Source: Marthasterias glacialis (taxonomy: Eukaryota; Echinodermata; Asteroidea; Forcipulatida; Asteriidae). From it: a stretch of DNA of 64,000 nucleotides. The notes under the pieces were generated by a model, which saw nothing but the letters and a program-made list of their open reading frames with translations, did not search any database and was not told the origin of the DNA. The stretch covers positions 24,852,923 to 24,916,922 of the forward strand of contig OU452222.1 in assembly GCA_911728455.2 (NCBI GenBank), in the 5' to 3' direction. Below, in pieces: positions 1 to 13,200 of the stretch. Position 1 is the first letter of the stretch, and every line of letters starts with the position of its first letter. The translations under genes were made by a program, and so were the position numbers.

Positions 1-319
1 CTTTTGTTAATGTGACAAGTGTAAGAAGCATTTTAGTGTACTCGTTGATTTCATGTACATTAATTTAGAAGCTAAAGATGCAAAGTGATCATAATTGTGG
101 TTAATAATATTCTAATAAGGTTTTCTCGTTCACTCGTGTGTGCGTACTAGTAAAATGTGGCCGACGTTTTGTTCAAGAGAGGGGTGAAGGTCACTGGTAT
201 AAAAAAACCTCAACCCTCTATATGTTTTATTCATTTATTCAAGTATGCAAATCACAACCTATTCAAATTCAAATGCAACCATCTTCTAGCGTAGGCGGCG
301 GGCTACCTAGTCTCCCATC

Positions 320-829
320 ATTCATATTCTGGTTTGAAGACAAGACGTCACGACTGCTCTATGTCTTCTCATTTTCAGGTAACCTTCAAACCTACGTTGT
401 CTGATACTTTCATTAGATTCCTTTATGTTTCTGCAAATTCCTGAATTTCCATACATTTTGAGAAGTGATGTACTTTGGCAAGTTAAAACCTACAGTGACT
501 TTATATTAAATATCCAAATATCTATGTATGTTCGTATAGTTATATTTATATCTAACAAGAGGAACGGTTTGTAATATTTGGTAGAAGAATTGCTCCGCAG
601 ATCGTAATTTGTGTAAAGATGGCGACTTTCACATAAGTTTTTGCGGGAACCTTTCGCGCCATCTTGATTTTCATTTTGCCTTTAAGCAAACTACTGTTAT
701 TTGAGTTTAATCTTTTATCCATCTTTATGTGCTGTTTATTTTTCATCAAATGTTGCTTTGTAAACTGTCATTCTTATTCTGGTTTGAAGACAAGACGTCA
801 CGATTGTTCCGTGTCTTCTGATTTTCAGA
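320..829. repeat. Pair of about 60-bp direct repeats with an acceptor-like end
   Basis: Copies at about 320-378 and 769-829 share TCTGGTTTGAAGACAAGACG and end in gtcttct-attttcag. No open reading frame explains them. The rest of 1-980 shows no recognisable exon on either strand, so this block is either intron or the 3' flank of the left gene. Confidence 0.6.
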
Positions 830-981
830 ATAAACAGAGATCTTACTCCAATCAAGATATTAGCTGTGTCCTCTATCCATAAAATTTGACTCTAATACTA
901 CCAAGGGTCACAAATATCCTGATTTGTGCAAAGAATACATATATTTACAGTCTGTTTACGAATGATGAGCGGGGCTTTTAA

Positions 982-1247
982 TTATTGAATTAATGAACAT
1001 CTTGTACCATTATATTCGGAGCATTCTCCGGCTCGGTACTCTCTGACAACTACTTCTGTTATGACTGGGGCATCTCGCGTCACCTCAAAAGAAAGCAGTT
1101 GTACATCCACGCTTACATACTTGGCTTTTATCGGCGAATCGCATGAAAATGTAATTACTGGCCCTGTTTGAGAGTACTCCTGTGAGCTGCACTGCTGATT
1201 GTCTGATCTGAGCCCAGCCCTTGCGCTCACAATGACGAAAGGATATT
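982..1247 (-). CDS. Left gene last visible FTP C-terminal exon
   Basis: The acceptor (taagcag) precedes 1247. The sequence encodes SARAGLRSDNQQC, a CDSPIKAKYVSVD stretch and VVREYRAGECSEY. A phase-1 donor lies after 1008; if it is not used, the frame ends at TAA 984-982, making this a terminal exon like 37530-37789 in the right gene. A candidate polyadenylation signal (TTTATT on the plus strand) occurs near 733, but the gene end is uncertain. Confidence 0.7.
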
Positions 1248-4200
1248 CTGCTTAGAAGAAGTATTGAAACAGAGAAAAAAAGAGAAGAAGAAAAAAAACA
1301 TTTAGTTGCATAGCCAAAAATGAAGGGTACATTATTAAGCATGATTGATGAACATTATAAGGACCGGGCATATTTTTATGAACGGGGACGGGGGAGGGGG
1401 GAGGGGCGACAGTGATTGAACTCAATCAGTGTAAATCTGAACATGTCTATCTTCAATATTACCAGTGAAGTTTCGTCCGAGTGTGACAGTGATTGAACAC
1501 AATCAGTGTAAATCTGAACTTGTCTACCTTCAATATTACCAGTGAAGTTTCGTCCAAGTGTGACAGTGATTGAACTCAATCAGTGTAAATCTGAACTTGT
1601 CTACCTTCAATATTATCAGTGAAGTTTCGTCCGAGTGTGACAGTGATTGGACACAATCAGTGTAAATCTGAACTTGTCTACCTTCAATATTACCAGTGAA
1701 GTTTCGTCCAAGTGTGACAGTGATTGAACTCAATCAGTGTAAATCTGAACTTGTCTACCTTCAATATTACCAGTGAAGTTTCGTCCAAGTGTGACAGTGA
1801 TTGAACTCAATCAGTGTAAATCTGAACTTGTCTATCTTCAATATTATCAGTGAAGTTTCGTCCGAGTGTGACAGTGATTGGACACAATCAGTGTAAATCT
1901 GAACTTGTCTACCTTCAATATTACCAGTGAAGTTTCGTCCAAGTGTGACAGTGATTGAACTCAATCAGTGTAAATCTGAACTTGTCTACCTTCAATATTA
2001 CCAGTGAAGTTTCGTCCAAGTGTGACAGTAATTGAACTCAATCAGTGTAGATCTGAACTTGTCTACCTTCAATATTACCAGTGAAGTTTCGTCCAAGTGT
2101 GACAGTGCTTGAACTCAATCAGTGTAAATCTGAACCTGTCTACCCTCAATATTACCAGTGAAGTTTTGTCCAAGTGTGACAGTGATTGAACTCAATCAGT
2201 GTAAATCTGAACATGTCTATCTTCAATATTACCAGTGAAGTTTCGTCCGAGTGTGACAGTGATTGAACACAATCAGTGTAAATCTGAACTTGTCTACCTT
2301 CAAAATTACCAGTGAAGTTTCGTCCAAGTGTGACAGTGATTGAACTCAATCAGTGTAAATCTGAACTTGTCTACCTTCAATATTATCAGTGAAATTTCGT
2401 CCGAGTGTGACAGTGATTGAACACAATCAGTGTAAATCTGAACTTGTCTACCTTCAATATTACCAGTGAAGTTTCGTCCAAGTGTGACAGTGATTGAACT
2501 CAATCAGTGTAAATCTGAACTTGTCTACCTTCAATATTACCAGTAGAGTTTCGTCCAAGTGTGACAGTAATTGAACTCAATCAGTGTAGATCTGAACTTG
2601 TCTACCTTCAATATTACCAGTGAAGTTTCGTCCAAGTGTGACAGTGATTGAACTCAATCAGTGTAAATCTGAACCTGTCTACCTTCAATATTACCAGTGA
2701 AGTTTCGTCCAAGTGTGACAGTGATTGAACTCAATCAGTGTAAATCTGAACCTGTCTACCTTCAATAATACCAGTGAAGTTTCGTCCAAGTGTGACAGTG
2801 ATTGAACTCAATCAGTGTAAATCTGAACTTGTCTACCTTCAATATTACCAGTGAAGTTTCGTCCAAGTGTGACAGTGATTGAACTCAATCAGTGTAAATC
2901 TGAACTTGTCTACCTTCAATATTACCAGTGAAGTTTCGTCCAAGTGTGACAGTGATTGAACTCAATCAGTGTAAATCTGAACTTGTCTACCTTTAATATT
3001 ACCAGTGAAGTTTCGTCCGAGTGTGACAGTGATTGGACACAATCAGTGTAAATCTGAACTTGTCTACCTTCAATATTACCAGTGAAGTTTCGTCCGAGTG
3101 CGACAGTGATTGAACTCAATCAGTGTAAATCTGAACATGTCTATCTTCAATATTACCAGTGAAGTTTCGTCCGAGTGTGACAGTGATTGAACACAATCAG
3201 TGTAAATCTGAACTTGTCTACCTTCAATATTACCAGTGAAGTTTCGTCCAAGTGTGACAGTGATTGAACTCAATCAGTGTAAATCTGAACTTGTCTACCT
3301 TCAATATTACCAGTGAAGTTTCGTCCGAGTGTGACAGTGATTGAACACAATCAGTGTAAATCTGAACTTGTCTACCTTCAATATTACCAGTGAAGTTTCG
3401 TCCAAGTGTGACAGTGATTGAACTCAATCAGTGTAAATCTGAACTTGTCTACCTTCAATATTACCAGTGAAGTTTCGTCCAAGTGTGACAGTAATTGAAC
3501 TCAATCAGTGTAGATCTGAACTTGTCTACCTTCAATATTACCAGTGAAGTTTCGTCCAAGTGTGACAGTGATTGAACTCAATCAGTGTAAATCTGAACTT
3601 GTCTACCTTCAATATTACCAGTGAAGTTTCGTCCAAGTGTGACAGTGATTGAACTCAATCAGTGTAAATCTGAACATGTCTATCTTCAATATTACCAGTG
3701 AAGTTTCGTCCGAGTGTGACAGTGATTGAACACAATCAGTGTAAATCTGAACTTGTCTACCTTCAAAATTACCAGTGAAGTTTCGTCCAAGTGTGACAGT
3801 GATTGAACTCAATCAGTGTAAATCTGAACTTGTCTACCTTCAATATTACCAGTGAAGTTTCGTCCGAGTGTGACAGTGATTGGACACAATCAGTGTAAAT
3901 CTGAACTTGTCTACCTTCAATATTACCAGTGAAGTTTCGTCCGAGTGTGACAGTGATTGAACACAATCAGTGTAAATCTGAACTTGTCTACCTTCAATAT
4001 TACCAGTGAAGTTTCGTCCGAGTGTGACAGTGATTGAACACAATCAGTGTAAATCTGAACTTGTCTACCTTCAATATTACCAGTGAAATTTCGTCCAAGT
4101 GTGACAGTGATTGAACTCAATCAGTGTAAATCTGAACTTGTCTACCTTCAATATTACCAGTGAAATTTCGTCCAAGTGTGACAGTGATTGAACCCAGTCA

Positions 4201-7200
4201 GTGTAAATCTGAACTTGTCTACATTCAATATTACCGATGAAGTTTCGTCCGAGCGTGACAGTGATTGAACCCAAGCAGTGTTCTTCGTCTGAATCCCCGT
4301 GCCACGATGGCGACATACTTGGAAATCCATCCGGTAGCCAACTATGCATCAAGGCTTTAAGAGACAAAGAACATTCTAAAGGAAAACACATTTCTAGTAA
4401 CGAAATTTGTATTTTGAAATAAATAAATAGCGCAGTGAACTGAAAGTACAAAATATAAGTGCTTTTAGATTTCAAATTATTAGTGGAGTTAGAACCTACT
4501 TAGTTTTATGACATATATACCGTTTCCCGTTCAAGTAATAAACCCTTTACTCCTAATTATTCGAAATGCTCGGAGTTGGAATACAACACTACTTTGTTTG
4601 ATTTGTTTCATTGCACATTCAACAGTCAAGCACCCAAAACAGGACGAGAAGAAATGACCAGTTTGGGAGGAGGACCCCGAATGTGGAAAACAAGTTGTCA
4701 TTACAATACCTTATACATTTCTCGTACCTACATCAATAGCTATTCAAAAATTAATCTTCAGTTTTGGGTCAAATCGGCCAAAAATCGGACCTTTAGCGTC
4801 TTAAATAATACTGTCGTGAAATAAATATTGTTTAATCAAATGAAACAAACGTCTTATGTTCGTCCTAAATAAGACGTTTGTTTCGTTTCATTAAACACTA
4901 TTTATTTCACGACAATTGTCCTACCTAAGAAAGACAATTCAGAAGCTTGCCCGGAGTTGTTGGTAGCTTGAAGTGTAGTCACTGTTATAAAAGCATACAC
5001 ACAGAAAAAAGTACACAGAATACATACATCCAAACTGTATCCACAACCATCCAAATTCTTATTGTACATTTTTATATGAATAATTATATAATGAAAACTT
5101 ATTCGACGAAATCTAGTTTTATTTAAATGATTGGCGTCTTTAGTGCTTGAAAATCGTAGAACCTGACACAATTGTTTCTCGACAAAGCTTTCCAAAAGTC
5201 CAAGATATCACAAAACTTAAAAAAATAGAGATTAAAATATAATTATTGTTATTATTATTATTGTTTTATTATTATTATTATTTTTTTTTTACCTTCATAC
5301 ATGACACACTCCGATGTGGAGTCACCGTACTCTTCAACTGTTATCTCAGCAATCTCCAAGTATTGAGTACTAGTAGTAGGATCAGTAGAATCTTTTTCCA
5401 GATGAACATACGTCGCCAGCAACGGTGGATCACACCGGAATTGGACCACTCCCTTTTTTACTGATTGATCTGAAGCTGGTAACCCGCACCGCTGGTTATC
5501 AGTATAGTTTGAGCTTAGACCAGCACGTGCCACCACACTAACAAAGCGATGTTCTTTTACAGACACGAATAATGAAAAAACACAAGCATATACATAGTTA
5601 GAGTTAGAGTGTACTTTTCATCACAGATTGAATTGTAAGTTAATGTCCAAAAGTAACTCTTTCAGGACCGGACCCCCTCAACATTAATTTGCTCATAAGT
5701 TTAACTTTATCAAGCAGCGGCCATATTGGATTTTGTGTTGCCCATTAAATTGGGTAACAAAGTCTACCCTAGTAGGTAAAACAAAAAGATTTCATTTATC
5801 GGTTTATGAAAAACATGTGTGCTAATTTGAAAGCACTCGGTGGTAATACAAGAACTATGGGAAAATTATAATTATTAAAAACGGCCTCTTTTGCCCCCCT
5901 CCCCCGATGAACCGGTCAAGAGAAAGAGAGTTTTTTTTTTGTAATTTGCATTTTTACTTATTGGGCATTGAAATACTTTTATAGCTATAAAGCTATTGTC
6001 AAAGTTCGCCACAGTGAAATGGATCATACAGTACATGATCATTACATCTTTACAATGAAGTTTAATCTGACCTCTTATTGATTTTGTTAATATTTTGTCA
6101 AATCTATATCCGAAAAGTCATTACCATAGTTTATTTTTAGTGTTACAGTGATTCTAACCAAGCAGTGTTCATCACCCAGAGCAACTCGCCACCATGGATG
6201 TCGATCATCATGACCTTGAGAGTATACGAATGAGAAAATATGCGAATAAATTAAATGAAACAATTAAGTAACAACAAAAAATACAACAATCATTTAATAA
6301 CCCTCAGAGCAGCTCCATTAATCAAAAACTTCGCTGGATCCAGGAGGTTAAAATTTCGTCCACCCTGTCTTTAAGGTCAATAACCCACCCTGCAAGCCCA
6401 AAGCCATTAGAAATCACTGTGGGGGTGAATTGGAGTGCCAGCGAAGACTTAGACTTGTGTTATTTAAGATCCACGTGCCGCACAAGCTGTTTTCACAAAT
6501 TGCATACCGCCCTGTGCCAAGGATCCTTAGCACAAGGTCAATCAATTACTACACTGAGACAGGTGGCTGCTGTCTTTCAACACTCCTTACTCTGCAGTGG
6601 TTAGGGTCTGGCCAATGGGAGTCTACAGGCTTGTGGGGTATACCAGGGGTGAGGATTACATGGAATGTTGGCCTTATTGGCCCATTGAAAAAAAATTATG
6701 ACCATATTTGGTAAAATGTGGATTATTTTTTAACCTCCCCGCTGACGCCAGTTAACTATCGAGTTTGAACGTTTCGTGACCTAGGAAAATGTGTTTTTCT
6801 TAGCAGTAACTCGCGGTGGGAAAAAGGAAGAAGAAAACATGTTAGACTTACAGTTTTGTAACATCACAAAACTAGGTGTTAGGGAACAGGCAATTGAAAT
6901 GTTTGCAAAACATCAATGAGTATATAAACAATAAATGTTTACGGAAAGCCGGGTGACAAAATTTGTACATTTTAACTTGTATCCAGAGGGCGCTGTTTAA
7001 TTAGCGTCTTTAGCCAGGCCTATGGCGCTTTGTAGGTTAAAATTCAGCTAGCAGGTTCACAAGAAAAATCAACTTACCGGAAAATATATCAAGTAATGAT
7101 TTTGCCTAAAGATTGAGTTTAGAGAAAAGAGGCGACTCTCAGCTCATACATCATCTACTAAACAAAATATTCCAAAAAAGGGGAAAAATATTTCAAAAAA

Positions 7201-10200
7201 ATATAAGTGTCTGATACAAATTTTGCCAAATAATTAATTTCAGAAATAATGACATTTAATGATTCTCCTCATTTGTTTAACCCCCACCCCCAACCCCGCA
7301 AAAAAAAGAAAAAAAAAACTTTATTACAAATTTATTTCAATAACTTACCTGTGATTGAGTATGTATTAATGTTGCCATCAAGGGCTTCTCTTTCTGTGTA
7401 AGACCAGTTAGTACTTTGCCACGCAGATACTCCGTTTAAAGACACAGCTACAAAATAAATAAAACCAAGTTCAATGTGACAGTATTGTATACGGTTAAGG
7501 AAGATAAGGTGTAAATCAAATTTTAAAAACCCATAAAAAATAATAAAAAATAATCCGCTCGCAATAAATAAATAAGTCGTTCGCAAAGATACGTATCCAC
7601 TTCCTTAAATTCGAGACATTGACTTTAACATCTAAAGTCTGAGTTAATATTAATAGTTATTGGTTATGTATCCCATGCTTTCAGTCAGTCTATTGACCAG
7701 TCAAATTAATAAAGCATATTCCTAACCGTAAAATCTGAGAAAGGTACCAGCAAATTTCGTTCGAACTTTATGGGCGTCGTAAAAACGAATTACCGTAGTT
7801 AGTAAAACATTTTGTAATACAATTTGTTTTTTTCATGCAACGACATACGGCAGAAAAAGTCCCAAAACAAAACTTTTCCAAAACATTCACCTCGTTGTAC
7901 TACGTAGATGTTGAAAGTACAAATTTGTGAATTCCCAGCTGCATCTGTGGCTCTGTAAGTGACGATATGAGTTCCCTTGGTGAAAGTAGAACCATTGTCT
8001 GGTGTCTCCTTCACTACAGTAGGTTGAACCCCAGAGTTGTCTGTTGCTGTTGGCTCATCCCATTCAACTACCACGGAGCTGGTCCCTTCGGATGTGATCT
8101 TAGTTATGTCTTTAGGACAACTGGTGAATGAGGGACTGAATGCATCCACTGAATATAGCAGGAGTAATACGTTATGATATACAAAAAAATAGGTTATTGG
8201 CGCTTGCGTTGTTGGATGTCTAATAAAATGAAAAAAAACCACAAACTGTATTATTTCCATGTTGTTCACTCCCTAGTGGGACAATGGTAATAAGGTAAAA
8301 TAAAAAAAATAAATAAAAAAACTCACCAACTGAAATGTTAAATTTGCATGTTGCTGAATTTCCAGCTTCGTCTGTCGCTTCGTAGATGATGACGTAGTTG
8401 CCGATTGCAAATGTTGAGCCAGGACCAAGTTGTGAATCTGATACCAGGGTGACTTTAGGTGGCGCTCCTGAGTTGTCAATAGCAGTAGGGGAGGTCCATG
8501 AGATCATTTCACTGTTAACATTACTGTTGACCTTCTTGATGATCGTTGGAGGGCAGGTTATAGAAGGAGGGATGCTATCTAGTTGAAATAAAAATATGAC
8601 GTCTATCGTGTAAACATACTATTAACATAGTACTATCTTTTACTGAGATGGATATCAAATTTCTTCTGAAATAAAATGTAAATAAAAAGTAGACAAAAAC
8701 GCTTAAGTTACTTTTGCTATGGGAAGAACAAGGCGAGGTTATTATTTTGATGATCGTTGAATAGCAGGTAATTTCAGGAAGGAACTTGTTCCCTTTATAC
8801 AAATAAAGTGATTGTTGATAATGTAAATTTACATTTTAGTGAGATTGTTTCACAAATTCAATAAATGGATAAACAGTCTTTCATAAAAAATATAATTGTT
8901 TTAGGTTTGTTTAAAAAAAAAGTGTGAACAGCTTTTGCACCATGATGGATGAACAATATATAAAGACAGAGGAAGAGAGAAAGAATAAAAGAGGGGTAGA
9001 GAAGAGAAGAGGAGGGGGATGAAATAGCATGAAATAAAAGCATCTTATCAACCAGAGAGGCAAACTTGAAGATTGGAAGTACGATTTCGTTGCCTAACAC
9101 ATGGCCATTGTTCTTCAAGGAAGAATACAATTCACAGTTGATGGATTGGGTTTACCTGGGCAGTTATAATATCTCCTAATCTCCTTCACATTGTTTGTTA
9201 ACATTGGATTGTCTGTGTACTGTGGTTCCTCATGTCGATGTGGTCTCATCATGTTGACACCACCAGGCCTGAGGCTCGTACAAGCGCAACGGTCGACTCT
9301 TTCTGCTGGTTGTACCCATCGGAGTCTACCCTGCTGGTCTTGTTCTTGGTCTAGATAACACACCTTCGCTACTACCTCTGAGCATCCCACCAAGTAAACT
9401 GTAAAATAATCGGAATATACATCACGTATATATACAAATATTATATTTTACAATACGAAGATTGTAATTCATTTCTTTGAATGTGATGGTTCTAAAGAGG
9501 GGGTAAGTTTGTTTTGTTTTCGCAGCCTCAGCAGATAGCAGAACAATATCTCTCCATTTTGTTCGCTATTTTCAATTAAAACGTTTCGATTGAGAGTGAC
9601 GACAACCCCCACCCCACCCCCAGCATGCCCGGCTAGACAAATGGGTTCCGCTAACACAATAAAGTGATAAACTTGGTAACGTATGGACCCAAACTGTGCC
9701 CTCGTTGTTCACATGCCTTTATGATTTCCATCATTATTTCATTGAACGGACTGATTATTGCACTTGATCTTCTGTCGTTCCCGTGCGAGAACAGTATTCA
9801 CAGTATAGGCTAGGCCTGCAAGCATTCAGAGTAGTTCAAAATCTACTTAAAACATGATAATTGATGTTAATAATAACAGAAGTAACTAGGCATTGCGTCT
9901 GTTCCTTCGACGAACACAGAGCTGCTCCTTATGATTTACATACCCAACAGACACTCAACTTGACCCATAATTTCAGGCAGAACATGACTAATAACCTAAC
10001 ACAGATCCTTAATTTGACTGCAAGCGTGCCCAAAACCATATCCGTGAATCCGATTTGGAACCTGACCCTGACTGTGACCCTGACTCTTCAACTGACTCTA
10101 ATTCAAACCCCGAGTAAAACAACCATCTCACTGACTGATCGTTTTACATACACATACCTTCCATTGGAACTTCCTGTTTGGATCGGAAGGAAAACTTGGA

Positions 10201-13200
10201 TGGACTCGTGTGGGTAATCACATATTCACCTTGGCTATGAGCCAGAAGATACCACGAACAATTGAAGTTAATGTCAGGGAATTGGCTTTAGTCCCTTGAG
10301 ATACAATAAAATATTCATTTGAACTTCCCGTTGGACCAAAAATAAGGGTCAAAGTGAAGCCATGATTTGATTAAAATGTCGCATGTGATGTAAGCTACAC
10401 AATGCCACAAAGAATATAATCCTTGGACATGTGGTTCAGGGGGTATGAATTTCTAAAGTTTGGACCTTCCTGTTTGGACCGGAAGGAAAGGTCAAAGTTG
10501 AATCATATTTATTAAATAAAATGTCACATGCGTTGTAAGCTACAAGACTGCACAAACATTACGACTTTATGACATGTAGTTCGAGGGATAAGGTGGGCCA
10601 TACTTTTGAAAAACATTTCACATGTACTGTAAGCGACAAAATGGCGCAAAGATTTCGACTCTACGACGCGTGCTTCAAGAGACATGGATTTGTTTATAAC
10701 TTTTGAAACAAAGTAATTTGATACCTGATGACGTCACGATGTCAAGAACATGTTTTCAATACTAAGTTTGTTCGCTACCTATAGGGTGGTATAACCTCTC
10801 CCCAGGTCATGCCTTCGAGCGAAAACCTTAATAATACAAACATTCTGCCCTTTGATGTAGATTACCACATATTGACAGAGGGCGCTATACTATATGATAC
10901 GTCATAATAATGAAGTTAAAAACGCTTAAAAAAATAGCATTGTATTAACGTAGCAATAAATTAAGAATGGTTTAATGGTATTTATGGACAGTTGATCTTG
11001 TTGATAGCATGTTTGCTACCATTAAACAACACATGCACGCATGGATGGATGGAGTTCACTATGTAAAAGGTATTCAATTAAAAGCAATTGTCTTGACGTA
11101 TTGCGTAAAAGCTATACAAAATGTGTACATTAGACAACGGGAAAAAAACCTTAAACCCTAAACCTGACTCTAACACATCATTTAATCTAAATAACTTTTC
11201 CCATTGGAACTTCCTGTTTGGACCGGACGGAAAGCTTAACTGGACTTGTGTGGGTTAGACAATATTTACCATTTGGAGTTTATGTCATGTAGTTCGGGAG
11301 AAATGAAATTTAATATGATATCAAAGGTGTCATTAAAGGGCGCTGTAACGAGGTAAGACATCACACGACCTGTTTATTTCAAACCTTGAGTCTCAGCGTT
11401 GATTCAGTTCCCAGTCACTACATACATGTCTTTGTTCGGTTATAAACGCTTAAGATATAAACACGATTGAATATTTATTTGAACTTCCTGTTTTGACCGG
11501 AAATAAAGGTCAAAGTGTTTTAATTAAATCGTCACACATGTCGTTAGTGAAAATATGGTACAATGATTTCGAGTTTAAGACATGTGGTTCAGGAGATACA
11601 TTTTTTCAAGTTTAGAACTTTCCATTTGGACCGACCGAAAGGAAAGGTCAAAGTGACGTAATTTCTTTTAATAAATGTCAAAAGTGTCCTAAGCTCCAAA
11701 ATGGCACGGCGATTATGACTCTACTACACGTTGTTCAGGAGATACCAATTGTTTGGGACCAATTGGAATTCAGGGAAGGGTTTCTACACAAAAGATGGGA
11801 GTCTAATGATGGAGAGTCAGTGTGGTGGCTGTTAGTGTTGCCATGGAAGTTTTGGAAAACTGTCGTAAGTGAGTTGCACGGTGGGCAACTCAGTGGTCAC
11901 TTGGGGATTAGGAAGACGTTCGCCAAATTGAAGCACAGGTATTTCTGGGTCGGTATGTCTGCGGATGTCCGATCAAATCTAAGGGGTCTGTGCTAGGAGG
12001 AAGTGTGCTGCGAAAGGAGGAAGTCTGCTGCGGAAAGGAAGGTTGCACCCTTGCAACATCATCGAGTTGGCGTTCCAATGGAAAGGATAGCCATAGACTT
12101 GCTTGGGCTACTAGACTGTGTGATCATCGTCAGTCGACAGCAAGATTTCGAGGAGAGAACAGGTTAGTGATTTTTTGCTCTCAAAGTGTTGCCCGGGTTT
12201 ACGCTTAGCAATTCGCTTTGTGAGTTGGTAATTGCTTGGTGCACGTGTGCAAGCTTTGGGAGGAGTCACAAGGTTGACAACAGCAGAGGCTGGTTGACCG
12301 TGAATTCTTGTCTGTGTGGTCAAGGTTGTCGAGAGCTTGGTCCTTCGTCATCTGATGTGTAGAAAGATCGACGTGGGATAGGTTAATCGTTGTTCGCTTT
12401 GTTAAGCCAATTTAGTAAGATTGGTTTGGCATTGTTTATATTGTGATGAACAATGGCGGGAAAAGCAAGTGACTTTTCTGTAGTTGTTGGCCAGGGATTT
12501 CTCTTTCTTGTATTTGCAATTACCCATGATAGTAGGATATTTTTTCGCTTAAGTGTGAGGCAATTATTATTTCTAAGACAAACTGTATAGGTAATCTTAT
12601 TTTTGAAGATGTGTGGTCTTAAAAAAGACCGTTGGAAAATCAGTGTGTATCACAGTGTTTTCTCTTCTGTACTTCGGTTTCAGGCTGCCTCTTTCTGGTA
12701 AAGAAACTAAACAGTTTAGGTGGCTCCATCGCCTGAGCTGATGTGAGTCAGCATTCGATGTCTTGCTTGAACTTGAGGTAGTGGTTCAATGTCAGCTCAG
12801 CAAAGAGGATACAAACTATCGATTCAAGGCTTTTCCAAGAGTCCTTGATGGAATCATCGTGAGCCAAGAGCCGATGCTTGTGGCCTCGCTTCAGAGTTTG
12901 CTGATTTTGACAAGAGTGTTATTTGTTTGTCAGTGTGAGCCTTGGCTGAAGTTGGATTAATGATAGTGGCAGCCAAGGCCTTGACAAAGTCAAAAGGTGC
13001 CATCGGTTGTTGAGGTAATGTGTTGTCGAGTTTTTTTGTATGTTTGTTTTGTTTTGTTTTTGTTTTTTTGAGCAGTTAATCAAACTTTGATTGCCGCAGT
13101 GAATCGAATCTTCACCTGAGTCGGATGAAGTTGGTGACAATTGAAGAGCATCAGTTTTTGGGAACGTCGGAGTTTTCGGTCGATCCTGGCCTGACATGAG

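Noticed and set aside
1376-4120. Overlapping 65-residue reading frames on the minus strand across the 77-bp array
   Set aside because: They are the same repeat read in shifting frames (77 is not a multiple of 3); most of each frame is intron sequence.
1408-4262. CRISPR-like regular repeats
   Set aside because: Units are contiguous with no unique spacers, and the context is a eukaryotic gene.
6419-6714. Two overlapping frames on the plus strand
   Set aside because: Inside an intron of the left gene on the opposite strand; nothing recognisable and mutually overlapping.
9861-10217. 118-codon reading frame with Leu-Thr repeats
   Set aside because: Low-complexity 'ctgacc' repeats in an intron, with no homology or splice support.
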